A stretch of 64,000 bases of DNA from Staphylococcus ratti (GCF_020883535.1 NZ_CP086654.1:1302001-1366000), one strand, 5' to 3'; numbered from the stretch's first letter, positions 42,862 to 53,094 are shown. Made by a program: numbers and translations. The notes: generated by a model not told the origin, from the letters alone.

Positions 42862-45800
42862 TTAGTCATTATATTTTAAAGAAGTTGAACTTTGATAATT
42901 ACTCGAATTCACTTCTAAAATTAACGGAATTCTACTTTTTAATTCTGTGACATGAGAAATGATGCCAACAAGACGTCCACTAGATTGTAACTGAATTAAC
43001 GTATCCATAGCTGTTTCTAATGTTTCTTGGTCAAGTGTTCCGAATCCTTCATCTATAAACATCGTATCTAGCGAAATACCGCCTTGTTCATTTTGGACAA
43101 CTTCATTCAACCCTAACGCTAATGCAAGTGAAGCTTGAAATGTTTCTCCACCTGAAAGCGATGTAATATGACGTGATTGGTTGGAATAGTAATCAAAAAC
43201 TTCTATTTCTAACCCACTCAATCCACGCCCTTTTTCTTCTTTACGCACTAACTCATAACGTTGTCCAGTCATATTAAGCAAACGTTTATTCGCTGAGGTT
43301 AATATATTTTCCAAATAATGAATCAAAACATAATTTTCCAACGTGAGATTTTGATTATTTTTTCCATAAATCACTTCTGACAAGTTGAAAATAGCTTTAT
43401 GTTCTGATAAAGCATGTTGAATGTAATCAAGAATTTCTCGAATTTTTTGTGATTTTTTCTCATTTTCTTCAACTTGAAAATGTATTTCATTCAAACGCTG
43501 AATAATATCATCTTGTTCTTTTTTCAAGGAATCATATTTTACTTGTAATGCGTTGAGATCGTGCTCTGGTAACACATCTAATTTTTGTACTAACGTTTTT
43601 TGTTGTGTTGTTAATTGTTGACGTGTTTGATGAAACGTTTCTACACGCGATTCGTAAGTTTGTAGCGCGCTAATCTCAGACTTAAGTTCATTTAATGCGT
43701 TGAGAGAACGCAAATGAAGTTTATCCATTTCGCGCTTTAATGTAATTTCTAATTTCTTTAAACGCGCTTGATCACTTTCTTGACGGACTTTCTGATGTTT
43801 CAAATCATTTTGCACGACCAAAAGCGTTTCATTTTCTTTCTGTATCGTTTCTTTAATATTTTGATATGCTTTACGAAATTCATTCACTTCTTGTTCAGAC
43901 GCTCTAAAAAATGTTTCAAATTCGGCGTAATGATCAAAACGGGTTGCTTGTTGGAATTGCGATACCTTTTGCTCAGCAATTTCACGTTGATATTGATTCT
44001 TCTCCATTTGCTGTACTAGTGTTTGTACTTTATCTAAATAACGTTGTTGCTTAGATTGCAATTTTTCAAATTCAAGTTTTGCTTCTATGAGCTTTGTGAT
44101 TTGTGTATTATTTTCTCTTTTTTGTTCTAACACTTCTCTTTTTTGAATTTCTGGATTTTCAATTTCATTTAATTCTGCTAATTGAGTTTGAGTATGTTCT
44201 AATGACGTTTTATGAGAAATGAGTTTTTCTTCAATCATGCGCATTTCTTTGTCTAAAGCTTCGTTTTCTTTTTGTTGCTCCTTCAATAGCTTTAAGCCTT
44301 GTTCAGAAGGAACATCATGAACTTGTTGACCACAGACAGGACAAGGCACATCTTCAGTCAATTTCGAACGTAAAGTATGTATCATCTCTTCATGTGACAA
44401 TACAGTTTGATCTGCTTCCGAAAAATGATATTTCTGTGCCGAAAGCTTCATTTTCTGTGCTTCTAAGTCTTTTAACGTTTGAGTTAACTCTCCGAATTGT
44501 TGTTTTAGTTGAATTTTATGCTTATACTGCTTTTCTATATGTTCAATTTTTTCTAGACGATGACGTAACGTAAATTGCTCCTCTTTCAAGCTATCAATGC
44601 ATGAAAAGTCTTGCGCTTGAATTTCCAAATCATCTTCAACATCGTGTAAATGACTTTGATTGTCTTTTAATTCATTTGTCAATTTTGTATTTTGTTCACG
44701 CAACGTTTGTTTGTCTTCAAAAGCTTTTAAAATATCACTTTTATTTTGCATGTAATGATGTGTTGCTTTTATTGTTTGTTCTTTCTCAACGACGTCTTGC
44801 TCTTGTTTTTCTAAACGCTCACGTTTTCGTTTACTTTGATGCATTTCATCTTTAAGCTTATCCCGCTTAGCATTTAAAACCTCTATTAATTTCTCACTAT
44901 TTTCCAATTCTTTTTTTAATACTTCTATGTCATTAAATGTATGGATCGCAAGCTGACTTTGCTTTATCCTATCAATTTGTTGTTCCAATTGTTCGATTTC
45001 ATCTTTTTGAGCAACAAGAGACTCGAGATTTTTTTCAATCTCTAACAACTCTTTTTGGTACTGTTGTCTCGATTGTTCTTGATCGATCTTTTCTTTATTA
45101 TCGCTACACTTTTTTTCCATATCAGCTTTCTGAAGCGTGAGCACATTTAATTGCTGTTGACCTATCTTTTCAAATTCGGGCAATGTATGATACAGACGCT
45201 CATGTTGGTTAATATCTATTTTCAAATAATCTTGAAGTGTTTCATCATCTATCGCATATAAATCTTGCCAATACGTAGCTAACCTATCATACGTTTTGTC
45301 CATTTCATCTTGAATACTTTTGGTTTTATTTTTTAATTCATTTTTTAAATCTTCATACATCACACTATTAAAAAGCGTTCTTAAAATCGGTTGTTTATCT
45401 TGGCTTTTAGAGACTAAAAAAGACTTAAATTCTCCTTGAGGTAAAATAAACAATTGACGGAACTGCTCGACTTTAAGCTTCATTAATTCTTTTAAATATT
45501 GATTGCCTTTGTTTATCTTGCTTTCCTCTAAAATATACGTGCTGCCTTGCGCTTTATACACTTCTAAAATCCCTGGCGTTTCAGTTTTTTTATTAGGCTT
45601 TGTAAATGAAGCCGTTCGAACAACTTTATATCGTTGTTGTTGAACTTCAAATTCATATATCACTTTGAGTGGTTGTTCTGGTGGCGCAAAGTGACTCCGC
45701 AATTGCGTAACTTCTCTCGCAGTCGTAGAAGCCCTACCGTACAACGCGTATACAATCGCATCAAAAATCATTGTTTTACCAGAACCAGTTTTACCACTAA

Positions 45801-45894
45801 TTAAAAAAAGTTGATTCGCTTCTATACGTTCAAAATCAATCGTTTCATTTAAAAAAGGTCCAAAATTTTCTAATTTTAATAATAGAGGGCGCAT
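42862..45894 (-). CDS. sbcC: Exonuclease subunit SbcC (SMC-like ATPase)
   Basis: 1010 residues from the ATG at 45894 (MRPLLLKLENFGPF), chosen because GGAGAGGAGG precedes it; upstream in-frame ATGs fall inside sbcD. The N-terminal Walker A is SGKTGSGKTMIFDAI. Long coiled coils flank the zinc hook CPVCGQ (cysteines 518 and 521). The C-terminal signature is LSGGETFQASLALALG and Walker B is LDTMFIDEGFGTLD. With SbcD it cleaves hairpins and protein-blocked DNA ends. It starts one base after the sbcD stop. Confidence 0.95.
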   Translation of the reverse strand: MRPLLLKLENFGPFLNETIDFERIEANQLFLISGKTGSGKTMIFDAIVYALYGRASTTAREVTQLRSHFAPPEQPLKVIYEFEVQQQRYKVVRTASFTKPNKKTETPGILEVYKAQGSTYILEESKINKGNQYLKELMKLKVEQFRQLFILPQGEFKSFLVSKSQDKQPILRTLFNSVMYEDLKNELKNKTKSIQDEMDKTYDRLATYWQDLYAIDDETLQDYLKIDINQHERLYHTLPEFEKIGQQQLNVLTLQKADMEKKCSDNKEKIDQEQSRQQYQKELLEIEKNLESLVAQKDEIEQLEQQIDRIKQSQLAIHTFNDIEVLKKELENSEKLIEVLNAKRDKLKDEMHQSKRKRERLEKQEQDVVEKEQTIKATHHYMQNKSDILKAFEDKQTLREQNTKLTNELKDNQSHLHDVEDDLEIQAQDFSCIDSLKEEQFTLRHRLEKIEHIEKQYKHKIQLKQQFGELTQTLKDLEAQKMKLSAQKYHFSEADQTVLSHEEMIHTLRSKLTEDVPCPVCGQQVHDVPSEQGLKLLKEQQKENEALDKEMRMIEEKLISHKTSLEHTQTQLAELNEIENPEIQKREVLEQKRENNTQITKLIEAKLEFEKLQSKQQRYLDKVQTLVQQMEKNQYQREIAEQKVSQFQQATRFDHYAEFETFFRASEQEVNEFRKAYQNIKETIQKENETLLVVQNDLKHQKVRQESDQARLKKLEITLKREMDKLHLRSLNALNELKSEISALQTYESRVETFHQTRQQLTTQQKTLVQKLDVLPEHDLNALQVKYDSLKKEQDDIIQRLNEIHFQVEENEKKSQKIREILDYIQHALSEHKAIFNLSEVIYGKNNQNLTLENYVLIHYLENILTSANKRLLNMTGQRYELVRKEEKGRGLSGLEIEVFDYYSNQSRHITSLSGGETFQASLALALGLNEVVQNEQGGISLDTMFIDEGFGTLDQETLETAMDTLIQLQSSGRLVGIISHVTELKSRIPLILEVNSSNYQSSTSLKYND

Positions 45895-45895
45895 C

Positions 45896-47014
45896 TTATT
45901 CCTCCTCTCCATATTCATTTAAAAATGTTTGAATATGTTTTGTTTGCACTTCATTTAATGCATCTTCTGTTAATTCTTGATAAAACGTTTCAATAATCTC
46001 TAACGGCTTCATCTTTTTAATATTTTGTGTTGCTTTAACTTGTCTTGTCGATCCACTTGTTTGTTGTGTTAAAGCAAGCGTATTCGGAAACTGCTGTTTG
46101 AGCTGTTGCATCGGATCTTTGACCATCTCAAGTCCTGATAAATTAAAATGAAAATAGTCTTCTGAATTTTGGTAGGAAAAGTATCCATGAATTGCATTAT
46201 CAAAAGAGGTTTCAATAAATACTAACCGTCTTCGAGGCGAAAGAGGCAAAAATGTTTGTTCGTGCTTTTTATCCGTCAGATGAAAACATCTTACGCCTTT
46301 CGGTTGATTTACTTCTGAAAATGAATATTGCAACAATGAACCGCTATAATAAATATGCTTTTGATTCAACGCAAATGGATGATGAATATGCCCTAACATC
46401 ACAATATCAAATGCATCCAAACAATGTGGCGAGACGCTCTCTATTGTTCCAACAGTAATATCTCTTTCTGAATCACTTTTTGGTGCACCATAGACCGTAA
46501 AATGCCCTATTAAAATATTTTGTTTACTATCATCCAATTGTGGTTTAACACGTTCAATCAATTTTTCGACAGCCTCTTCGTAACTACTAATACCTTGTTC
46601 TAAATATTGTCTCGCTTCAGCTAAAGTAAAGAAAGGCAATGTATAGAAGTCGACGTTTCCAAAATGAATCGGCGTGAAGAAATCACTAAGTTGTGTCCGA
46701 ATATAAAGTTGATTGTGTTTAAACCATTTTGCGCCATAACCTAATCGCTCTTTACCATCATGATTTCCATCGATAATGATTGTCGGTATTTCAAGTTCGA
46801 TATTTAAGTAACTAATCGTTTTCTCCATTAAAGCTACCGCGCCCTTATTCGGCAAGGTCGTATCAAAAACATCGCCAGCAATCACAAGAACATCCGGATT
46901 TTCTGACTTCAATGTTTCTATCAATTGCTCTAAAATAAATGCTTGATCTTCTAAAAAAGATTGTCCATTTAACACCTTTCCTAGATGCCAATCTGCAGTA
47001 TGTATAATTTTCAT
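45896..47014 (-). CDS. sbcD: Exonuclease subunit SbcD (Mre11-type nuclease)
   Basis: 372 residues from the ATG at 47014 (MKIIHTADWHLGKVLNG), which has GGGGTGAG upstream. The open frame extends 32 codons further but through the SOS operator. Metallophosphoesterase motifs are HTADWHLG, VIAGDVFD, IDGNHDGKERL, IGHFTVYG and MLGHIHHP. It is the Mn-dependent nuclease partner of SbcC. A LexA box 12 bases before the start indicates SOS control of both genes. Confidence 0.95.
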   Translation of the reverse strand: MKIIHTADWHLGKVLNGQSFLEDQAFILEQLIETLKSENPDVLVIAGDVFDTTLPNKGAVALMEKTISYLNIELEIPTIIIDGNHDGKERLGYGAKWFKHNQLYIRTQLSDFFTPIHFGNVDFYTLPFFTLAEARQYLEQGISSYEEAVEKLIERVKPQLDDSKQNILIGHFTVYGAPKSDSERDITVGTIESVSPHCLDAFDIVMLGHIHHPFALNQKHIYYSGSLLQYSFSEVNQPKGVRCFHLTDKKHEQTFLPLSPRRRLVFIETSFDNAIHGYFSYQNSEDYFHFNLSGLEMVKDPMQQLKQQFPNTLALTQQTSGSTRQVKATQNIKKMKPLEIIETFYQELTEDALNEVQTKHIQTFLNEYGEEE

Positions 47015-47025
47015 CTTCTCACCCC

Positions 47026-47039
47026 AGAACATTTGTTCT
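47026..47039 (-). promoter_or_regulatory. LexA box upstream of sbcDC
   Basis: AGAACATTTGTTCT (47026-47039) is a perfect palindrome of the form GAAC-N4-GTTC. It lies between the sbcD ribosome site and an AT-rich -10-like TAAAAT. sbcC and sbcD are known LexA targets in S. aureus. Confidence 0.85.
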
Positions 47040-47074
47040 ATTTTATTGTAATGAAACATCGCCTGAACTGCAAG

Positions 47075-47135
47075 GAAAAACCGAGCCCGTCTTAACATTA
47101 GATTCAACAAGAATCATGTATAAAAGGCTCGGCTT
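47075..47135 (-). terminator. ccdC terminator
   Basis: CCGAGCC (47081-47087) pairs with GGCTCGG (47126-47132). The A-run at 47076-47080 gives a U-tract on the minus strand. Confidence 0.75.
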
Positions 47136-47161
47136 ACGCTATTAATATAAAAATCATTCAA

Positions 47162-47635
47162 CTATGACGTTTGTGCTAAACGACGTTTAATTTTGTTATA
47201 TCGTAGAAACATCGCGATACGCCAAGGTAACAACATGCTAAACGCAAGTAAGAAAAACATACCTGCCAATTCGCCTGGATGTACGGAATTACCAATATAT
47301 ACTTTCAAAATCGTTCTCAGTATAAGTAAAGATATTAAAATGACTGGAAACGCCTTAGATTTTTTTAAATAAATTTGGTTATCTTTCACTTCAAAATGAG
47401 ATGTAACAATTAAAACAGAAGAAAAAATAAAACCTATTATAACAGATTCTAAAATCTCCATACCTGTTAATCTAAAATAAGGTACAACATACATTAACGC
47501 ACCTGTAGCCATAAAAACGGGTGGTAAAATAATTTTTTTTGCATTAACAGGATAGTTTTGTGCTTTCATACGTATGAAAATGACAGCAGCACCCATTAAA
47601 AATGCGATTAAAATCGAAAAAACTAAATACGTCAT
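47162..47635 (-). CDS. CcdC-family membrane protein (DUF1453)
   Basis: 157 residues with about five membrane helices (roughly 3-21, 36-53, 62-80, 95-110 and 120-140). The KKIILPPVFMATGALMYVVPYFR stretch and the HFEVKDNQIYLKKSKAF loop are typical of CcdC/YneN-region proteins. In bacilli CcdC is linked to cytochrome c maturation but is dispensable; its role in staphylococci is unknown. It lies downstream of yneF and upstream of sbcD, as in the S. aureus order. Confidence 0.82.
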   Translation of the reverse strand: MTYLVFSILIAFLMGAAVIFIRMKAQNYPVNAKKIILPPVFMATGALMYVVPYFRLTGMEILESVIIGFIFSSVLIVTSHFEVKDNQIYLKKSKAFPVILISLLILRTILKVYIGNSVHPGELAGMFFLLAFSMLLPWRIAMFLRYNKIKRRLAQTS

Positions 47636-47994
47636 GAATATGTCTCCTTTAAAATCTATGCGATTAATATGCGTATTATATCACACTCCCACACATAAGT
47701 AATACGTATTAACGCTCATTCACGCTTTTATAGTTTGATTATTTTTAATTATTTGTATATTTTCGAAATATACATAAAAAGATTTTCTAAAGGTAGACGT
47801 CAATCGCCCCATCATTCCATCCTTCACTTAAGCGCGTGATACTTTTAAATACCATTTACAAAGATTAGAAGCATCACGCCATAGGCTTCTCAACCTTAGC
47901 CATCCTCTATAGCCCACGTTTAAAATTTTGATAACGTAAAGGTCAAAACCGCTCATTTTTGATGTTTTCAGACGATTTTGTTCGCCTTTATACC
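47636..47994. other. Intergenic region upstream of ccdC
   Basis: About 360 bases. A GCGTGAT / ATCACGC inverted repeat (about 47834-47877) is the only structure seen. No open frame with a ribosome site was found. It contains the ccdC promoter. Confidence 0.45.
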
Positions 47995-48192
47995 TCAAAT
48001 GCCCTTTCTTTTAATTTGTCGCATTAAAAATATCCCTATCAATATACTATTAAATATTGTTAATCCTTTAAATATCGCAGAACTGAATGTAATGAAAAAA
48101 ATAGTTAGTACAACTTCTAAAATAAAAACGATAATGATAGCAGCTAGTAATAACTGTTGGGATTTAGGCATGTTATGTTCTTGTTTATTCAT
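47995..48192 (-). CDS. Small membrane protein, unknown
   Basis: 65 residues from the ATG at 48192 (MNKQEHNMPKSQQLLL); the preceding ATG at 48195 is an alternative, and both follow GGAGGAGG. There are two hydrophobic helices (about residues 13-33 and 38-58) and a basic end MRQIKRKGI. I do not recognise it. It lies in a 1.3-kb stretch between ccdC and yneF that I do not recall from S. aureus. Confidence 0.6.
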   Translation of the reverse strand: MNKQEHNMPKSQQLLLAAIIIVFILEVVLTIFFITFSSAIFKGLTIFNSILIGIFLMRQIKRKGI

Positions 48193-48492
48193 CATGACCT
48201 CCTCCATAAAACGATTAGGAAAAAGTATTTTTAGGTTCCTTAGCTCACAAATTTTTCCACCCTAGCGTTGTTGAATAGATGTTCGTTATAAACAAAATGA
48301 TTTTAAATTAAACAGTTTGATTATAATTTTTCTTAAGCAACCGTTTACATGTTTTTATTATTTCGTATTTACTTTTTTAAATCAATCATATCTCATTATA
48401 ATATAGAAAATGACAAAGATTAATGAGCTTTAAAAACTCAGAATCCTTGCCATTACTGATTTAATAAATATTATATTTTCTTACCCTATTTA

Positions 48493-48705
48493 TTATTGTT
48501 TTAAAATTGCTTTGATTTGTTCGTCAGAAACCTTTATTGCTACGTTGTTTCTTAAAGCAAATAATTTTGGATGCTCATTTCTTAATTGCTCATAAATCTC
48601 TTCATCCTTACGCCAACGTTTTTCTATCGGGATACTAATCCCTTTATTTCTTTTATTCTTAATGTTTTTCATTGCATTATCTTGTTCTTGTTTAGAAGCT
48701 TTCAT
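48493..48705 (-). CDS. Small basic soluble protein, unknown
   Basis: 70 residues, with AGAGGTG nine bases before the ATG. It is highly charged (MKASKQEQDNAMKNIKNKRNKG), then IPIEKRWRKDEEIYEQLRNEHPKLFALRNNVAIKVSDEQIKAILKQ. It is probably helical, with no membrane segment and no known motif. The C-terminal helix looks like a small DNA- or protein-binding unit, but that is a guess. Confidence 0.6.
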   Translation of the reverse strand: MKASKQEQDNAMKNIKNKRNKGISIPIEKRWRKDEEIYEQLRNEHPKLFALRNNVAIKVSDEQIKAILKQ

Positions 48706-48921
48706 GTTTTAGCACCTCTGTTTCAACAGCATTTGTTTAGCAATAAAAGTGTTCCAAATATGAAGTTAGAACTTTTTTCTATAATGTCTATATCTTCTTA
48801 TACTTTATTAGTTTTAATATTGTTGCCTTTAACCTTTAGTAACTTTAAATATCGTATACAGGCGCAAAATGATTCATACCCTTTCACCATAAAAAAATGT
48901 TACCTGAATGTTACCTGAAAC

Positions 48922-48968
48922 AAAAAAGCAAGGAATTCAGAATTTTCTCAAAATCTCGAATCCCTTGC
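48922..48968 (-). terminator. yneF terminator
   Basis: GCAAGG.ATTC.GA-type arms (48928-48941 with about 48955-48968) form an interrupted stem, and the A-run at 48922-48927 gives U6 on the minus strand. It lies 21 bases after the yneF stop. Confidence 0.75.
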
Positions 48969-48988
48969 TATGCCTGCGTTTTCAGGCT

Positions 48989-49216
48989 TTAGATTTTTTT
49001 ATCCATGTTTTTGTTCATCATTGTCATCATTTGATTGATTTTTTTCTGTGATGGTTTTTGTCCCATTTGCATCATCATCATACGTAACATTTCTTCGTTA
49101 ATTGGTGGGTTTTTCTTCAAATAATCCATCATGTATTTACGTGCGAGGAAAAAGCCACCTACAAGTCCAATGATAAGTGCAAGTACAATTAATACAATCG
49201 CTAACCATGTAGCCAT
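48989..49216 (-). CDS. yneF: UPF0154 small membrane protein YneF
   Basis: 75 residues from the ATG at 49216 ([20 protein letters not shown]), with GTGGGTGA upstream; an ATG one codon earlier is also possible. One N-terminal membrane helix (about residues 3-24) is followed by [38 protein letters not shown], the UPF0154 signature. The function is unknown. It sits downstream of tkt, as in bacilli and staphylococci. Confidence 0.92.
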   Translation of the reverse strand: MATWLAIVLIVLALIIGLVGGFFLARKYMMDYLKKNPPINEEMLRMMMMQMGQKPSQKKINQMMTMMNKNMDKKI

Positions 49217-49365
49217 CATTTCACCCACTTTCTCTATCCTTTTGCATTTTACTAAAATTGAGACAAGTTTTCAAGGTCGTTCATAGACTTTCATTCTTAA
49301 ACCTATAGGAAAGACTAGTGCCAATACTTATTTCAAATTAGTCAACTCGCTTATCGATTTATGGG

Positions 49366-51354
49366 TTATAGTGATTCAATTTGTGATAAAATATTTTCTT
49401 TTGTAAAACCGTACTTTTCAACAACTAAGTCACCTGGTGCACTTGCACCATATCTATCAATACCAATAACAAGTCCATTCATACCTACATATTTGTGCCA
49501 ACCTAACGTAGCGCCCATCTCAACTGCTACACGTTTTGTCACGCTCGGTAATAACACCTCGTCTTGATATGCTTTTGGTTGTTGTTCGAATGCATTCCAA
49601 TTCGGCATTGATACAACACGCACCCCTTTGCCTCTTTGTTCTAAGTCTTTAGCTACATCAATGACTAAACTCACTTCAGATCCTGTTGCTAGTAATACAT
49701 ACTCAGGCGCTGCTTCCGTTTCATATACTACGTAAGCCCCTTTACGTACACCTTCTTCAAGTTGTGTTTCTTCTACATCTAATACCGGTAAACCTTGACG
49801 TGTTAAAACAAGTGCTGTTGGTGTGCCATTTGCTTCTAAAGCAACTTTCCAAGCTACACGCGTTTCATTACCATCAGCCGGTCGAATAACATTAAGGTTA
49901 GGAATCGCACGTAAACCTGCTAATTGCTCAATTGGTTCATGTGTTGGCCCATCTTCCCCGACCGCAATAGAATCATGCGTAAAAATAAACGTCGAACGTA
50001 AGCCCATGATAGATGAAAGTCTTAATGCTGGTTTTAAGTAGTCACTAAATACGAAGAATGTTGCGCCATATGGATGTAATCCGCCGTGCGCTGCCATACC
50101 ATTTACTGCAGCAGCCATTGCAAATTCACGAACACCAAACCATACGTTTTTACCCGCACCATCTTCGGCAGAGAAATCTCCTGCTTCTTTTACATTTGAT
50201 TTATTTGATGAAGCTAAGTCTGCTGAACCTCCGAAGAAAGAAGGAACTGCTTTTCCTAACGCTTGAATAATTTCACCAGAATCAGCGCGTGACGCTGCTT
50301 TATGCCCTAATTCAAAGCGCGGCAGATCTTTTTCATAACCTTCTGGCAATTCTCCAGCAATCGCTGTTTTGAATTCTTTAGCTAATTCAGGATATTTTTC
50401 CGTATAAGCTTCTAAATCTTTTTTCCATTGTGCCTCATGTGCATCTGCACGTTGGATCATTGTTTCATTAAAAATTTCATACACGCTATCATCCACTTGG
50501 AATGATTTAGATGCATCTAACTTATAATTTTTAAATGTTAGTTCACGCTCTTCTTCACCTAAAGGTGCACCATGTGAGCTATGACTGTTAGATTTATTTG
50601 GCGAACCGTAACCAATAATTGTCTTAACTTCAATAATTGTTGGTCCTTTTTGAGATTTTGCTTCTTCGATAGCTTTATGGATAGCTTCCAAATCGTTGCC
50701 ATCTTTAACAAGAATATGGTTCCAACCGTACGCTTCAAAGCGTTGTTTAATATCTTCAGAAAATGATTTGTTCGTTTCTCCATCTAAAGAAATATCGTTT
50801 GAATCATATAAAGTAATTAATTTGTCTAATTTTAAATGTCCTGCTAATGAAGCCGCTTCATGCGAAATACCTTCCATAAGGTCTCCATCTGAAGCTAACA
50901 CGTACGTGTAGTGATCTACAAGAGCGATGTCATCTTGGTTGAATTTTGCAGCAAGATGTTTTTCCGCCATTGCCATACCAACAGACATCGCAAAACCTTG
51001 TCCAAGTGGCCCAGTAGTAATTTCTACACCTTTTGTGTGGTGATATTCAGGGTGACCTGGTGTTTTTGAATCCCACTGTCTAAATTGCTTAAGCTCTTCC
51101 AATTCTAATCCACCAGATACATGAAGTAAGCTGTATAACAGTGCTGAACCGTGTCCAGCCGAAAGTACAAATCGGTCGCGGTTAAAATACGTGTCAGAAT
51201 TAGGGTTAAAATTTAAATGTTGTGTCCAAAGTGTGTAAGCCATTGGCGCTGCACCCATTGGCAACCCAGGATGCCCTGAATTCGCCTTTTCAATTGCATC
51301 GATGCTAAGCGCACGTAAAGTATTTACTGCGTGTGTATCTTTTTGTCCAAACAT
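49366..51354 (-). CDS. tkt: Transketolase
   Basis: 662 residues. The thiamine diphosphate motif is [39 protein letters not shown]. The N-terminal [18 protein letters not shown] and the pyrimidine-binding [30 protein letters not shown] are both complete. It moves two-carbon units in the non-oxidative pentose phosphate pathway. The last 70 bases overlap nothing; the region to yneF holds only a ribosome site and leader. Confidence 0.97.
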   Translation of the reverse strand: MFGQKDTHAVNTLRALSIDAIEKANSGHPGLPMGAAPMAYTLWTQHLNFNPNSDTYFNRDRFVLSAGHGSALLYSLLHVSGGLELEELKQFRQWDSKTPGHPEYHHTKGVEITTGPLGQGFAMSVGMAMAEKHLAAKFNQDDIALVDHYTYVLASDGDLMEGISHEAASLAGHLKLDKLITLYDSNDISLDGETNKSFSEDIKQRFEAYGWNHILVKDGNDLEAIHKAIEEAKSQKGPTIIEVKTIIGYGSPNKSNSHSSHGAPLGEEERELTFKNYKLDASKSFQVDDSVYEIFNETMIQRADAHEAQWKKDLEAYTEKYPELAKEFKTAIAGELPEGYEKDLPRFELGHKAASRADSGEIIQALGKAVPSFFGGSADLASSNKSNVKEAGDFSAEDGAGKNVWFGVREFAMAAAVNGMAAHGGLHPYGATFFVFSDYLKPALRLSSIMGLRSTFIFTHDSIAVGEDGPTHEPIEQLAGLRAIPNLNVIRPADGNETRVAWKVALEANGTPTALVLTRQGLPVLDVEETQLEEGVRKGAYVVYETEAAPEYVLLATGSEVSLVIDVAKDLEQRGKGVRVVSMPNWNAFEQQPKAYQDEVLLPSVTKRVAVEMGATLGWHKYVGMNGLVIGIDRYGASAPGDLVVEKYGFTKENILSQIESL

Positions 51355-51436
51355 ATTATGACTTCCTTTCTATTCGCTACTAGAATCATTATACCTTATT
51401 ATGATTCATAACACCTAAAATTACATAAGGATTGTA

Positions 51437-51673
51437 CTAGTCGCGTGTTCGATTCTTCTTTTGTATATCTTTTAGTTTGTCAGGTGTAACATCATTTCCT
51501 TCAGGGTCAATGACTTTTGTATGTTCGATTTGTTCTTTAAAACTGTTGCGAAATGATGCAAGATACTCACTTCTCAATTGTGATTGCTCTTTCGCTTCCT
51601 CTTTTGTTAAACCTTCATTTTTCTTTTTCTTTGCAAGTTCATTTATGCGTTTTAATTTATCTTGACTAAGCAT
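51437..51673 (-). CDS. ynzC: DUF896 / UPF0291 protein YnzC
   Basis: 78 residues, with GGAGG eight bases before the ATG. It reads MLSQDKLKRINELAKKKKNEGLT, ETEE-like charged helices, then RSEYLASFRNSFKEQIEHTKVIDPEGNDVTP. It is a two-helix hairpin family found in the yneA-yneB-ynzC SOS operon of B. subtilis. Here it lies downstream of sosA. The function is unknown. Confidence 0.93.
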   Translation of the reverse strand: MLSQDKLKRINELAKKKKNEGLTKEEAKEQSQLRSEYLASFRNSFKEQIEHTKVIDPEGNDVTPDKLKDIQKKNRTRD

Positions 51674-51762
51674 AATGGATAACCTCCGTCAATATTCTCT
51701 ACAAAATATAACAGAAAAACCGCTTAAAACCAACCACGATGGCTAATTTAAAACATAAAATA

Positions 51763-51799
51763 GACGATGTGAAATCAGAATCTTTTCTTTCACATCGTC
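51763..51799 (-). terminator. sosA terminator hairpin
   Basis: GACGATGTGAAA (51763-51774) pairs perfectly with TTTCACATCGTC (51788-51799). The U-tract is weak (TATTTTATG). Confidence 0.7.
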
Positions 51800-51897
51800 C
51801 TTCGCTTTGAATTATCTCTTTTTACTCTCTCATTCATTACGAGCGCCTCAATTCAATATGACGTTATAGTAGTTACATTATGTTTCATCAGAATATA

Positions 51898-52122
51898 TTA
51901 GCGAACACTAAAGGCAAGCACACTTTGTTGTTCCTTTGCTTTTTGTTCGTATTTTTGCATGTGCTCTGTTTGATTTGTATTAATTTGATGGTCAGTCATT
52001 TCGTACGTTTGTTCTGTATGCGCATCATGGCTTGCCATTATGAAAAACACAAAAAATATGATTATTGAAATGATAAACACAGATACATACAAATATATTT
52101 CATTTAATTTAGCTTTGATCAT
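51898..52122 (-). CDS. sosA: SOS-induced cell division inhibitor SosA
   Basis: 74 residues from the ATG at 52122 (MIKAKLNEIYLYVSVFIISIIIFFVFFIM), preceded by AGAGGTG. One membrane helix (about residues 11-30) is followed by an extracytoplasmic tail rich in Gln, Glu and His that ends QSVLAFSVR. This matches the SosA/YneA type by size, topology and position. Divergent placement from lexA with LexA boxes between is diagnostic. In S. aureus, SosA delays septation after DNA damage. Confidence 0.9.
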   Translation of the reverse strand: MIKAKLNEIYLYVSVFIISIIIFFVFFIMASHDAHTEQTYEMTDHQINTNQTEHMQKYEQKAKEQQSVLAFSVR

Positions 52123-52163
52123 TGTAAACACCTCTAGAACATTTGTTTGTATCTGAATTTTAT

Positions 52164-52233
52164 CAGAACGAATGTTCTGTGTCAATATAGAAACGAACAA
52201 ATGTTTGTTCCTCTCTGAAATCTGTGCTATAAT
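52164..52233. promoter_or_regulatory. Divergent lexA/sosA regulatory region with two LexA boxes
   Basis: Box 1 is CAGAACGAATGTTCTG (52164-52179). Box 2 is CGAACAAATGTTTG (52194-52207). The lexA promoter is TTGTTC (52205-52210), a 17-base spacer and TATAAT (52228-52233) with TG two bases before the -10. Box 2 overlaps the -35, so LexA represses its own gene. Box 1 lies 42 bases before the sosA start on the other side. Confidence 0.9.
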
Positions 52234-52265
52234 GTATTTAAATTAGGCAAAGGAGTGCACATTTG

Positions 52266-52889
52266 ATGAGAGAACTTACAAAAAGACAAGAGGAAATATT
52301 CGAATTCATAAAACAAATTGTTCAAACGAAAGGTTATCCACCAAGCGTTCGTGAAATTGGAGAAGCGGTAGGTCTTGCTTCAAGTTCGACTGTACATGGT
52401 CATTTGTCACGCTTAGAAGAGAAAGGATATATACGTCGTGATCCTACAAAGCCGAGAGCTATCGAAATCGTAAGTGAATTGATGGGCGAACCGGTCAATA
52501 TGGAAGAAACGATTTACGTTCCTGTTATTGGTAAAGTAACTGCTGGGACACCGATTACTGCTGTTGAAAATGTTGAAGAGTATTATCCGTTACCCGAACA
52601 CTTCACTTCAACGCACAATGGTCAAATATTCATTTTGAACGTTGTAGGCGACAGTATGATTGAAGCTGGTATTTTAGATGGCGACAAAGTAATCGTACGA
52701 AGCCAATCTATTGCTGAAAATGGCGATATTATTGTTGCGATGACTGAAGATGATGAAGCTACAGTTAAGCGATTTTATAAAGAGAAAAATCGCTATCGCT
52801 TACAACCCGAAAATAGTAGCTTAGAACCTATTTATTTGGAGCACGTTACTGTATTAGGTAAAGTAGTAGGTTTATTTAGAGAATTTTAA
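52266..52889 (+). CDS. lexA: SOS response repressor LexA
   Basis: 207 residues from the ATG at 52266 ([20 protein letters not shown]); an upstream TTG is possible but less likely. The winged-helix DNA-binding domain covers residues 1-70 ([30 protein letters not shown]). The autocleavage site is Ala93-Gly94 and the Ser-Lys dyad is Ser130 (GDSMIEAG) and Lys168. It is cleaved with RecA filaments after DNA damage. Its boxes occur in front of four transcription units in this window. Confidence 0.98.
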   Translation: MRELTKRQEEIFEFIKQIVQTKGYPPSVREIGEAVGLASSSTVHGHLSRLEEKGYIRRDPTKPRAIEIVSELMGEPVNMEETIYVPVIGKVTAGTPITAVENVEEYYPLPEHFTSTHNGQIFILNVVGDSMIEAGILDGDKVIVRSQSIAENGDIIVAMTEDDEATVKRFYKEKNRYRLQPENSSLEPIYLEHVTVLGKVVGLFREF

Positions 52890-52924
52890 TATTGCGTGCA
52901 TCTCCTTTGTTAATAAAAATCATG

Positions 52925-52957
52925 ACCATCCGTACATACAAACGGGTGGTTTATTTT
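52925..52957 (+). terminator. lexA terminator
   Basis: ACCATCCGT (52925-52933) pairs with ACGGGTGGT (52942-52950) with one wobble, followed by TTATTTT. Confidence 0.8.
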
Positions 52958-53025
52958 GTATCATACAGTTGTCAGAGCTTTATTTATTAAATTTCAATCC
53001 ATATGTTCCTTTGTAAAACAAGAAA

Positions 53026-53066
53026 GAAGCGATAAAGAAATACTAAGATAGTAGATTTCTTCACCG
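53026..53066 (-). terminator. Terminator of the sucrose-type PTS operon
   Basis: AGCGATAAAGAAAT (53026-53039) pairs with ATTTCTTCACCGCT (53053-53066) with two mismatches. T-rich sequence follows on the minus strand. Confidence 0.65.
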
Positions 53067-53094
53067 CTATGATTGATAATATTTAAGTTAATAA

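Noticed and set aside
46252-46458. 68-codon plus-strand frame inside sbcD
   Set aside because: Antisense shadow of a strongly conserved nuclease gene with no ribosome site.
48586-48918. 110-codon plus-strand frame opposite the 70-residue gene
   Set aside because: It overlaps the better-supported minus-strand gene, has no ribosome site and reads as AT-rich noise.
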